Origin: Leptolyngbya sp. FACHB-261
GTDB lineage: Bacteria; Cyanobacteriota; Cyanobacteriia; FACHB-261
Length of the DNA stretch: 64,000 nucleotides
Direction of reading: 5' to 3'
Assembly (NCBI RefSeq): GCF_014696065.1
Contig: NZ_JACJPL010000031.1
Span: 620,001 to 684,000 of the forward strand
The translations under genes and the position numbers were made by a program. Below the pieces are notes generated by a model that was not told the origin of the DNA, did not search any database, and worked only from the letters and a program-made list of their open reading frames with translations. This document shows, piece after piece, positions 32,579 through 41,400 of this stretch (positions are counted from its first letter, which is position 1; each line of letters opens with the position of its first letter).

Positions 32579-33253
32579 TTGCCACAGATACTTTTGGCCG
32601 GACGCTATCTGAGGGCATCTGTGGGAGCACCTGTGAGAGCACAGTGGATAACGCAGGATGTAATCTGGACGGCTTGGCAGCAGCCTGGCTTAGAACATCT
32701 CCAGCTAACCGAACAGGAAGATCAGGTTCTAGCCGATAGCCTGCTGATCGGCATGCATAAGCAAAAGCCCTTTCGGGTGCGCTACACGATTGTCTGTGAT
32801 TTGCAATGGCAAGTGCGCAGGCTGAGTCTAGATCTGTTGAGTGGCGGTGGACAAGCCATTGAGTTGTGGTCTGATGGCAACGGTCAGTGGACGACTCAGT
32901 CTGGTTTTGCAGTGTCCGCTCTGGATGGCTGCTTGGATCTAGATCTTGCAGTCACTCCCTTCCCCCACAGCCTAGCGATTCGTCGTTTAGCCTTAAACCC
33001 AGGCGAATCTGCTGAAGTGAAGGCGGTTCATTTAACCGTGCCTAAGATCAAACTGCAAACCAGTCAGCAACGTTACACCTGTCTTGCTACTGGCTCTGAA
33101 GCGAATGTAGAGGGTAACGCTGGGGATAAACCCGAGGGCGGCTTGTATCGCTACGAAAACTTAGGCACTGGCATCCAGGTTGAGTTGCGCCTGGATGCTA
33201 AAGGTCTGGTCATCGATTATCCTGAAGCGTTTAGACGGGTGTGGTCCCAGTAG
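32579..33253 (+). CDS. Putative glycolipid-binding protein (PF06475-like)
   Basis: Up to 224 aa from a TTG at 32579; a GTG at 32633 gives 206 aa and begins just before the family-like core, IWTAWQQPGLEHLQL. The body has FRVRYTIVCDLQWQVRRLSLDLL, ELWSDGNGQW, GCLDLDLAVTPFPHSLAIRRL and RYENL near the end, the block order of the PF06475 glycolipid-binding family. The fold is a beta-barrel; the ligand and physiological role are not established. It starts a collinear group of six plus-strand genes. Confidence 0.8.
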   Translation: MPQILLAGRYLRASVGAPVRAQWITQDVIWTAWQQPGLEHLQLTEQEDQVLADSLLIGMHKQKPFRVRYTIVCDLQWQVRRLSLDLLSGGGQAIELWSDGNGQWTTQSGFAVSALDGCLDLDLAVTPFPHSLAIRRLALNPGESAEVKAVHLTVPKIKLQTSQQRYTCLATGSEANVEGNAGDKPEGGLYRYENLGTGIQVELRLDAKGLVIDYPEAFRRVWSQ

Positions 33254-33303
33254 TGGCGATTAACCTTGATTGACCTTCAGCAATCCAGCTCAGCTCAACT
33301 CTT

Positions 33304-34356
33304 ATGCGCATTCGCGTTCAGCCCTTCACCGTCCATAAGCGATTTGCCTTAACTATTAGTCGTGGCACAACGGCGCAGAGCACGAACTTGTGGGTGACGG
33401 TGATCCAAGATGAACTAGAGGGCTGGGGCGAGGCTTCTCCCTTCGCCGCCGATCAGCAGCCTCAAACCAGCGAGCGGATTTTGGCGGATTTGCAACGGGC
33501 GATGCCGCTGCTGGAGCAATTCAGCCCGCTAGACCAGCAAGCGATTGAGCAGGTTTTGCGGAAGGCGGAGATTGGGTCTGCTGCGCGTGCGGCTCTGGAT
33601 GTGGCGATGCATGACTGGTTGGGCAAGCGGGTGGGGCTACCGCTGTGGCAATTGTGGGGTCTGGATTGCAGCCGCATTGTGCCTACGTCGGTGACGATTG
33701 GCATCAACACGCCCGAAGCGGCCCGAGCCCGTGTGCGCGATTGGCTGGACTTCGCTGCGCCTAAGACTTTGAAGGTCAAACTGGGCAATCCGGCTGGCAT
33801 TGAGGCAGATCGGGCAATGCTGCTGGCGATCCGAGAGGAAGCGCCTAGCCAGCCGATCAGCGTAGATGCCAATGGCGGTTGGAGCTTAGCGGATGCAGTC
33901 AAGATGTGCGACTGGTTAGCCGAGCAACAGGTGACTTACGTTGAGCAACCGTTGGCCAAAGGCCAGGAAGCTGACTTGTCTGAGCTCAACCAGCAATCGC
34001 CCCTGCCGCTGTTTGTCGATGAGAGCTGCTGGACTAGCCATGACATTGTGCGGCTGGCAGACCGAGTGCAGGGGATTAACATCAAACTAATGAAATGTGG
34101 CGGTTTAACTGAGGCCAGACGCATGGTGCATACGGCGCAAGCTTGCGGCTTGCAAATTATGTTTGGCTGCTATTCCGACAGTTCGCTGGCTAATACGGCA
34201 TTGGCTCAGCTTTCGCCCCTGGCTGACCGTTTGGATCTCGACAGCCAGCTCAACCTGGTCGATGACCCGTTCGCGGGAGCAACGTTGCAAGACGGACGCG
34301 TGATGCCAAACGATCGGCCTGGATTGGGAGTGCAACGCCATGCGGCTAACGCCTGA
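33304..34356 (+). CDS. dgcA: Dipeptide epimerase-type enolase-superfamily enzyme (DgcA-like)
   Basis: A 350-aa muconate-lactonizing-subgroup enolase. Lysine pair KVKLG (about residues 157-161), metal ligands in SVDANGGW, EQPL and VDES, and the second catalytic Lys in INIKLMKCGG are all present. It was classically assigned as L-Ala-D/L-Glu epimerase. The overlap of 17 bases with a DgcN/DUF1611 gene suggests the DgcA role, epimerising N-acetyl-D-glutamate to N-acetyl-L-glutamate. The gene symbol is by pathway inference from the neighbour. Confidence 0.82.
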   Translation: MRIRVQPFTVHKRFALTISRGTTAQSTNLWVTVIQDELEGWGEASPFAADQQPQTSERILADLQRAMPLLEQFSPLDQQAIEQVLRKAEIGSAARAALDVAMHDWLGKRVGLPLWQLWGLDCSRIVPTSVTIGINTPEAARARVRDWLDFAAPKTLKVKLGNPAGIEADRAMLLAIREEAPSQPISVDANGGWSLADAVKMCDWLAEQQVTYVEQPLAKGQEADLSELNQQSPLPLFVDESCWTSHDIVRLADRVQGINIKLMKCGGLTEARRMVHTAQACGLQIMFGCYSDSSLANTALAQLSPLADRLDLDSQLNLVDDPFAGATLQDGRVMPNDRPGLGVQRHAANA

Positions 34357-35386
34357 GCATCGAGTGGCGGTGCTGTTGCACGAGGGCATCCTCGGCAGCA
34401 GTGGCAAAACTGGTCTGTCGCTGTTGCGTTACAGCGAAGCGCCGATTGTGGCGGTGATCGATGAGCAATGCGCCGGTGGCTCGTTGGCAGAACTGACAGG
34501 CATTGCGCACCAGGCACCGATTGTGGCCTCAGTCAGCGAAGCCTTGACGTTACAACCGAATGTGCTGGCTATTGGTCTGGCGCCCTCGGGGGGAATCTTA
34601 CCCGAGGCGCGACGACAAGAAATTAAGCAGGCGGTTGCGGCAGGCCTATCGGTGATGAACGGCTTGCACACGCTAATGGCCACCGATCCAGAGCTGAAGG
34701 CGCTGCTTCAGCCGGAGCAGTGGATTTGGGATATTCGTCAGGAACCGCCAGGGCTGAAGGTGGGCAGTGGTCAGGCGCGTCTGCTTCCCTGTCGGCGGTT
34801 GCTGCTGGTAGGCACGGATATGGCGGTTGGCAAGATGTCGACGGGCTTGGAGGTGCAACGGGTAGCGCGTCAGCGGGGCTTGCGATCTAAGTTTTTGGGC
34901 ACGGGTCAGGCTGGCTTAATGATCGCAGGCGATGGCATTCCCTTGGATGCGATCCGCGTGGATTTCGCGGCGGGTGCCGTGGAGCAACTGGTGATGCGCT
35001 ACGGCTACGACCACGACTTGCTGATTGTGGAGGGCCAGGGTTCGCTGCTGCATCCCGGCTCGACCGCGACCCTACCTCTGTTGCGCGGCAGTCAGCCGAC
35101 GCATTTGATCCTGGTGCACCGAGCCGGGCAGGCGCACATTCGCAACATTGAGCAGGTGCCGATTCCCCCACTCAGCGCCGTTGTGCCGCTTTACGAAGCG
35201 CTAGCCGCGGCAGGGGGAGCCTTTGCGCCAGCAGCAGTGGTGGCAATTGCCTTGAATACGGCTCACCTGGATGAGGCTGCCGCCCGAGCCGCCGTAGAGC
35301 AAGCCCAGGCCGACACCGGTTTGCCTTGCAGCGATCCAGTCCGGTTCGGCGCAGAGGTGCTGTTAGACGCCGTGATCAAGCCTTGA
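34340..35386 (+). CDS. dgcN: DUF1611 / DgcN-family protein, putative D-glutamate N-acetyltransferase
   Basis: A 348-aa P-loop-type protein of the DUF1611 family. The N-terminal domain has VAVIDEQCAGG and NVLAIGLAPSGG. The C-terminal domain has the loop LLVGTDMAVGKMSTGLEVQRVA, the block SKFLGTGQAGLMIAGDGIPLDAIRVDF, and the strand DLLIVEGQGSLLHPG. DgcN N-acetylates D-glutamate, and DgcA then epimerises the product. It overlaps the epimerase gene, which fits that two-step route. In this cyanobacterium the product could feed arginine synthesis through argJ, 3.3 kb away (inference). Confidence 0.85.
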   Translation: MRLTPEHRVAVLLHEGILGSSGKTGLSLLRYSEAPIVAVIDEQCAGGSLAELTGIAHQAPIVASVSEALTLQPNVLAIGLAPSGGILPEARRQEIKQAVAAGLSVMNGLHTLMATDPELKALLQPEQWIWDIRQEPPGLKVGSGQARLLPCRRLLLVGTDMAVGKMSTGLEVQRVARQRGLRSKFLGTGQAGLMIAGDGIPLDAIRVDFAAGAVEQLVMRYGYDHDLLIVEGQGSLLHPGSTATLPLLRGSQPTHLILVHRAGQAHIRNIEQVPIPPLSAVVPLYEALAAAGGAFAPAAVVAIALNTAHLDEAAARAAVEQAQADTGLPCSDPVRFGAEVLLDAVIKP

Positions 35387-35396
35387 GCCGCTCAGC

Positions 35397-36212
35397 ATGA
35401 AGATTCAGCGACTCGATCATTTGGTGCTGACGGTTCGCGATCTGGAGGTGAGTTGCCAGTTCTATGCTCAGGTGTTGGGCATGGAGGTGGTGACCTTTGG
35501 CGAGGGACGCAAGGCACTGCACTTTGGTCAACAGAAAATCAATTTGCATGAGCTGGGCCGGGAGTTTGAACCCAAGGCGGAGCGAGCTACGGCGGGTTCT
35601 GCGGATCTGTGCCTGCTGAGCGAAACTGCGTTGACTCAGGTCATTGAACATCTGCAGCAGTGTGGGGTTGAAGTGCTAGAGGGACCAGTGCGCAGAACCG
35701 GTGCCCTGGGTCCTATCGACTCGGTTTATTTGCGCGATCCCGATGGCAATCTACTAGAGGTATCGTCGATGCAGTCTGAATCCACGCCAGCGTCAGCAAC
35801 CCAGGCAGCTGCCACACAGGCAGCCACGGCAGCAGGACTACAGCTCAGCGTGCTAGCTGAGCGATTGGCGGTTTGCCGGTTGGAGCCAACGGAGCCAATT
35901 CCAGTTTGGGCGGTGAGCGGTGCATTTTTTGCCGTGGTTAAAACCGTTGAGGAACTCTCGATTGTCTGTCCGCAGAGCCAGGTGCCTGATGGCGTGATCC
36001 ATGAGGCCAACTGGCAAGGGTTCAAAGTTGCCGGTCCGTTGAATTTTGCCTTGACTGGGATTCTGGCTGCCTTGGCTAATCCATTAGCGCAAGCAGGCAT
36101 TAGCATCTTTGCGGTGTCAACTTACGATACCGACTACTTGTTGGTTCGAGAACAACATTTAGAACAGGCAATTGCCGTGCTCAGGCAGGCGGGCCACCAA
36201 GTCCAGGCCTAA
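35397..36212 (+). CDS. Fusion of a VOC (glyoxalase-like) domain and an ACT domain
   Basis: A 271-aa two-domain protein. Residues of about 1-125 are a vicinal-oxygen-chelate domain (IQRLDHLVLTVRDLEVSCQFYAQVLGM, ending YLRDPDGNLLEV). A linker rich in Ala, Thr and Gln (about 130-150) leads to an ACT-type domain (about 155-271; VWAVSGAFFAVVKTVEELSIVCP, then ISIFAVSTYDTDYLLVREQHLEQAI). The second half matches the amino-acid-binding ACT proteins usually found as separate genes. It begins 10 bases after dgcN and is followed 3 bases later by a GNAT gene. The ACT domain may bind an amino acid and control the VOC enzyme. Confidence 0.85.
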   Translation: MKIQRLDHLVLTVRDLEVSCQFYAQVLGMEVVTFGEGRKALHFGQQKINLHELGREFEPKAERATAGSADLCLLSETALTQVIEHLQQCGVEVLEGPVRRTGALGPIDSVYLRDPDGNLLEVSSMQSESTPASATQAAATQAATAAGLQLSVLAERLAVCRLEPTEPIPVWAVSGAFFAVVKTVEELSIVCPQSQVPDGVIHEANWQGFKVAGPLNFALTGILAALANPLAQAGISIFAVSTYDTDYLLVREQHLEQAIAVLRQAGHQVQA

Positions 36213-36215
36213 GTC

Positions 36216-36779
36216 ATGGAACTTCAAACATCCAGATTGGTGCTCAAGCGCCTGGATGCCAGTACTGCGCCTGAGGTTCTGGCCTATTTTGAGCGGAATC
36301 GAGAGTTCTTTCAGCCCTGGAGCCCGACGGTACCGCCAGACTTTTACACCTTGGAATTTCACCGCAGAAAATTACAAAAGGAACTGGAGCGTTGGGCCGA
36401 AGGTCAAACGCTGCGCTTGTGGTTGTTTAAGAAGGAAGCACTATCTAATACTTTGATTGGCGACCTAGTTTTAACGAACATCACTCGCGGTGCTTTTCAG
36501 TCTTGTCACTTGGGCTACAAGCTGGATCGCCAATGGATCAATCAGGGCTTAATGACCGAAGCGCTGAGCACTGTGCTGCCTTTTGCCTTTCAGAGCTTAA
36601 AGCTACATCGCGTCGAAGCCAATATTATGCCTAGAAATCAGCGTTCGATCCGCGTGGTTGAGAAGTTAGGCTTCGTTAATGAAGGGCTGTCCAGACAATA
36701 CCTGAAAATTAATGGTGTCTGGGAAGATCATTGGCATTACGTCATGCTCAATCCGGTGGCTCCGGCAGAATTGCTATAA
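36216..36779 (+). CDS. GNAT-family N-acetyltransferase (RimJ/RimL-like)
   Basis: A 187-aa GNAT: LQTSRLVLKRLDASTAPEVLAYF at the start, IGDLVLTNI as the central strand, then GYKLDRQWINQGLMTEAL (acetyl-CoA region) and VEANIMPRNQRSIRVVEKLGFVNEG, which is typical of ribosomal-protein and small-molecule RimJ-type acetyltransferases. It starts 3 bases after the VOC-ACT gene, so co-expression with the D-glutamate group is likely. The substrate is unknown. Confidence 0.9.
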   Translation: MELQTSRLVLKRLDASTAPEVLAYFERNREFFQPWSPTVPPDFYTLEFHRRKLQKELERWAEGQTLRLWLFKKEALSNTLIGDLVLTNITRGAFQSCHLGYKLDRQWINQGLMTEALSTVLPFAFQSLKLHRVEANIMPRNQRSIRVVEKLGFVNEGLSRQYLKINGVWEDHWHYVMLNPVAPAELL

Positions 36780-36819
36780 ACGGTCGGCTCGCTTTCAAGC
36801 TGTGATTAAAGAGGTTGCA

Positions 36820-37608
36820 ATGGGACTAACGATTACTCAAGTCGATGCCTTTACCGCTGAACCGTTTGCCGGTAATCCTGCCGCAGTTTGTATTTTGCCA
36901 GAGCCACGAGATGAAGTGTGGATGCAGAAGGTAGCACAGGAAATGAACCTGTCTGAAACGGCCTTTCTGCACCGTCAAGCCGATGGTTTCAGTTTGCGTT
37001 GGTTCACGCCTGCGGTTGAAGTTGCTCTCTGCGGTCACGCGACGTTGGCGAGTGCCCATGTTCTGTGGGAAGCAGGACATTTGCAGCCCCAGGAACAAGC
37101 GCGATTTCACACGCTCAGCGGCCTTCTGACGGCGGAGCGACGCAGTGATTGGATTGAACTAGACTTTCCCGCCAAGCTAGAGGAAGCCACAACAGCCCCT
37201 CCAGATTTATTGAAGGCGTTAGCAGTCAGGCCGGTTTACGTGGGCAAAAATCAGTTTGATTATGTGGTCGAAGTGGAGTCTGAACAAACGGTTCGGGCTC
37301 TCAATCCCGATTTCACGCTGCTGCGAAAACTGCCCGTTCGAGGTGTGATTGTGACCAGCGCCGCCACTTCGCCCGAATACGATTTTGTCTCACGCTTCTT
37401 CGCTCCCGGCTCTGGCGTTGACGAAGACCCCGTGACGGGTTCGGCCCACTGTTGCCTCGGTCCATTCTGGCAACAACGCTTGGGTCGGCAGGAGTTTGTC
37501 GCCTATCAAGCTTCGGCACGGGGCGGGGTCGTGCGCGTGCGCTGTAGCGGTGAGCGCGTGGCTTTAGGCGGTCAGGCAGTTACGGTTTTGCGGGGGGAAT
37601 TGTTATAG
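36820..37608 (+). CDS. PhzF-family isomerase
   Basis: A 262-aa protein starting MGLTITQVDAFTAEPFAGNPAAV, with GAGG 9 bases before the ATG. Family blocks follow: LSETAFL (catalytic Glu region), LRWFTPAVEVALCGHATLASAHVL, and VDEDPVTGSAHCCLGPFW near the end. PhzF-like proteins isomerise aromatic or diamino compounds; the cyanobacterial substrate is unknown. It closes the collinear group that begins at 32579. Confidence 0.93.
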   Translation: MGLTITQVDAFTAEPFAGNPAAVCILPEPRDEVWMQKVAQEMNLSETAFLHRQADGFSLRWFTPAVEVALCGHATLASAHVLWEAGHLQPQEQARFHTLSGLLTAERRSDWIELDFPAKLEEATTAPPDLLKALAVRPVYVGKNQFDYVVEVESEQTVRALNPDFTLLRKLPVRGVIVTSAATSPEYDFVSRFFAPGSGVDEDPVTGSAHCCLGPFWQQRLGRQEFVAYQASARGGVVRVRCSGERVALGGQAVTVLRGELL

Positions 37609-37924
37609 CGCCGCTCCTGCCATCGACAAGTTGCTCTCTGCAATAGCTCTGTGATCGCGGAGATTACGGAATGCGGCTCAAGCCATTAGTAATGCAGGCA
37701 GGATGATCATCAATGTCAGTCGATCCATTGGCAATGTCACTGCGGATATTACTGAGTGCAAGCGGCTGCATTGAGATGGGAGCAAGCACAAATCTAATGA
37801 TCATTGGGGCCAATGCTTAAGCAGGGTTTGAGGGTAAGCAATCGGTTGACGCCAGCGAAGGGGCGGCGTGGCATTCTCACGAGTTGTGGGCACTTTAGCA
37901 AGGTATTGCACTCACACCGTTACT
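37609..37924. other. Intergenic stretch, no gene recognised
   Basis: About 316 bases after phzF. Short ambiguous frames exist, but none has family resemblance. The start of the next gene is taken at 37925. Confidence 0.4.
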
Positions 37925-38293
37925 ATGTCGACCCAAAGTAGCAATCGTCGTTTGTCTCCTCAAGTGATTAGCCAGGATATCGATGCCCTCAATGGTTTGG
38001 GTGCTATTCCTAACTACGAAACCGCCCGCATTGAAGCAACATCCAAGGCATTGCAAGCCGCCTATCAGGCGATGATCATGCAGCAGCAAGCGGAAACCGA
38101 AAGACAGGCGATGTACCGGGCCACAGTCAACGCGGCACGGTTAGCAGAATGGAACTTTCACAACGCTGTATTGGCGATGAAAGAAGTCGTGCGGGGACAG
38201 TTTGGTTCAGACAGTGATGAAGCCCAAGCCGTTGGCTTGAAGAAGAAATCTGAGCGTAAGCGCCGGGTGCGTGCCAAAGTGGTGAGCGCTTAA
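37925..38293 (+). CDS. 122-aa helical hypothetical protein
   Basis: Not recognised. From the ATG at 37925 the protein reads MSTQSSNRRLSPQVISQDIDALNGLGAIPNYETARIEA, followed by a long Ala/Gln/Met-rich helix (KALQAAYQAMIMQQQAETERQAMYRATVNAARLAEWNF). The strongly basic end (KKKSERKRRVRAKVV) could bind nucleic acid. A longer start at 37868 adds unlikely residues. A terminator hairpin follows. Confidence 0.65.
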   Translation: MSTQSSNRRLSPQVISQDIDALNGLGAIPNYETARIEATSKALQAAYQAMIMQQQAETERQAMYRATVNAARLAEWNFHNAVLAMKEVVRGQFGSDSDEAQAVGLKKKSERKRRVRAKVVSA

Positions 38294-38307
38294 GGGCAAG
38301 ATGAGCC

Positions 38308-38350
38308 AATCCCCCTCAAGTTTCCCAGTTGAGAGAACTTAAGGGGGATT
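38308..38350. terminator. 15-bp hairpin after the helical hypothetical gene
   Basis: AATCCCCCTCAAGTT (38308-38322) pairs with AACTTAAGGGGGATT (38336-38350) with one mismatch and a 13-nt loop. It lies 15 bases after the stop codon and before the convergent giant gene, so it may serve both strands. Confidence 0.65.
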
Positions 38351-38438
38351 GCTAGAGGTGAATGTATAGATTCAGCTAGTTGCCACGGCTTCTATTTTCA
38401 AGTCGCCACTGGGCCCTCACTCAAGCCGTAGTTACCTC

Positions 38439-41400
38439 TTAGACACTCACAAATGCCGCCGAGGTCAGGCTGCTAACTTGCACATCGTTGAGTGTTGCCA
38501 ACAGCTCACCGCTACTGGTCAAGCGGACCAGGGTGTCATCAGCTTTGCCGCCAGTGCCCTGCGTCAGGCTTAAGTCTGCGAAGGTCAAACCATTGGCTAG
38601 ACCCAAGCGGTCGCCCTGGCCTAGGCGCAAGTCATAGATCGAGTCGCTGCCGTCTCCAGCTCTGAGCACAAAGACATCGCTGCCCTTGCCACCGTTGAGC
38701 TGATCGTTACCCTTGCCACCGTCGAGCAGGTCATCGCCCGCGTCACCCCAGAGTTGGTCGTTGCCCGCCTCGCCATACAGCAGGTCATTGCCCGCTTTGC
38801 CGCCCAAGCGGTCGTTGCCGTTGCCGCCATAGAGTAGGTCGTCGCCGCCATTGAGGCCACCGGCAGTGCGGATGTTCTGATCGCCACGCAGGACATCGTT
38901 GCCGTTGCCGCCGTAGAGGCGGTCATTACCTTGCAGACCGGCAAGCGTGTCGTTGCCGCCCAAACCGAGAATGAGGTCAACCTCTGCGGTACCGACCAGG
39001 GTTTCGCCCCGATTGCTGCCGTTGATCGCGCCAGTCAGGTTGATTTCATACAAGGTGGTGGTGCCGCTGACTTCGTTGCCGACCGCCAGCAGGGGTTTGC
39101 CGTTGGGGCTATCGTTAGCGCTGATGAAAGCCAAGCCTTCCGGCCCCAAATCGCCTGCTGTGCCCGTCTCGGCATCGCCGCTGAAATCGCGGTTGTTGAT
39201 GTACTGCACAAAGCTGGCGCTGTAGGGATCGGTGACGTCGTAGACCATGACACCGCCGATGCGTTCCAGGCCGATGAAGGCATAGGTGCGCCCGTCGATC
39301 ACGCCTGTGGTCACGCCTTCGGGTTCAGGTCCCTTATTGTCGCTGCGGCTGTCCAAGGAGCCATTTTCGGCGTTGTCTGAGTTGAACTCATTGGGCAGCA
39401 GAGCCGCAGTAATTCGCTCAAAGTCGTCGCCACTGTCGAAGACCAGTTGCCCTTCGGCCGTGCGAATCGAGAATGAGCGACCACCAAAGGCGTAAAGCTG
39501 ATCAAAGTCGCCATCGCCATCGGTGTCACCGTTGGCAGTAGTCACATTCAACCGGCCCAATTGGTCATCGGCTTGCAATTGCGCAGCATTGGGGAAAGCC
39601 GTGGGATCCAAGCTGAGATCCTTGACCCGCGCTTCTTCAGCAAAGGCATCGTAATCGCGGGCATCGCCTTCATTGGCAGTGACGATAAAGGTTTGACCGT
39701 TAACCTCGTAAGCGGCAATGCCGTCGGGTTGATACAAGCCCAACACGGGTTGACGCGCGATATTGATGCCGCCATCGCGATCGCTGACATCTAAACCGTT
39801 GCCCGCTTGGCTGTGGTCTTTGGCACCTAATGGCAAGATGTCGGTAACTTTTCCGGTGGCTAGATCCACCACAGCTAGCGCGTTGTTTTCCTGCAAAGAA
39901 ACCCAAGCTTTGCTGGAATCTTCAGAGACGGTAATGTATTCCGGTTCGATATCTTGAGCCACACTGGCATTGGGACCAAAGATGCGAACGCCCTCGCTCC
40001 TCAAGGCGCCAAGTTGATTATTGAAGGCCCGGAAATCAGCTGTGGTGACATCGCTTTGACTAAGGTTAGCCACGCCAGCTGAGAGATCAATAATGCTGAT
40101 CGAACCTTCTGGATCCACGCTGTAATCGCTGCTGGGTTCGCCTTCATTGGCAACCAAAACTTTGCGACCATCGGGGCTGAAGGTCACCATGTCGGGTAAC
40201 GAACCCACAGTGACTGAATTCAACAGCTGGCCGTTGACATCAAAGAAGCCAACCACGCCAGGCGCCTGCGTATTCTCATTCTCAATCGCCGCTGCCACGA
40301 TGCCGTTGTAGACATCAACACTGTTGACCTGCGCGCCCAAACTTGAGATATCAATCGATTGCAATAGCGTCGGTTGGCTGGGATTGCTGGCGCTGAGAAT
40401 ATCGATCGTGGCGTTTTCAGCGTTGACCACAAACAGGCGTTGCGACTGCGGGTCGTAAGCCACAATCTCAGCACCACCCGCATCGAAAATGCCACTGGCA
40501 TAAGTGCCGATGGCTTTCAACTGAATCGCTGGTTCAGCAACCGGCGATGTGATCGGCGTAGGGTTGCGCGGATCGAACGAGTTAGGGTCAATCTCTAGGG
40601 GCTCAGGGAAGGCATTAGCGACATCTTGCCAGCCCACAAACTTGAAGTTGGTGCTGGTGTTTTCCAGCTCTCCGTCGTCCGCTGCCACCACCTGAGGATC
40701 GTTGGCGCCATCGTGCACGACTAGCAAACCGAAGGGGTACTGCGGTCCCAAAGGCACATTGATCAAGTCAGCGCCGTCCGATTCTTCAACGCTGTCGATG
40801 CTGCCCGAGGCGCCAACCGCGAAGTTGCCCACATAGGCGTTGCCACCCTCGCGTCGGTAAACCGCAAAGGTGCTGTCGCCCTGGCTGGAGGCCAGCAAGT
40901 AGCCCTTGCCATCGGCTCCGTAATAGATGGTCAAGCCCTCAGCATCGGCTTCCAGGTTGCTGCCCTCCGGTTTCACGGCGTCGAGCAGGGTTCCGGTTGT
41001 GCTGCCTCCTGGCTCTGCCGAGAACTTGTAGATGCCCCTGTTTTCCTGGGCCACGTACAGATAGCCCAACTCGCGGTCGGCTACCATGCCCTCGACTTGG
41101 GCATCTTCGAGTTCGCCGCCCTCAGGAATGGGCACAGTTAGCGTCCGCACCGGAACCGCGGTGACCTTGCCACTGCCGTCGTCTACCAACTCCAACTGTG
41201 CAATCTGGTCGCCTTCGCGCTGGCTGACGAAGACAAACTGCTTGCCGCTGATCGGGCTGGTGTAGGTCGTCAAGCCGTAGGCGGTTTGTTCGCCATCATC
41301 CAGGCCGAAGATCGAGCCAGGAATAGCGCTGGACGTGGCATTGTTGAGCCGTCCGGTGGCCGGGTTGATTTGGTAAATCGCCAGCGTGTCGTTCTCGCGA

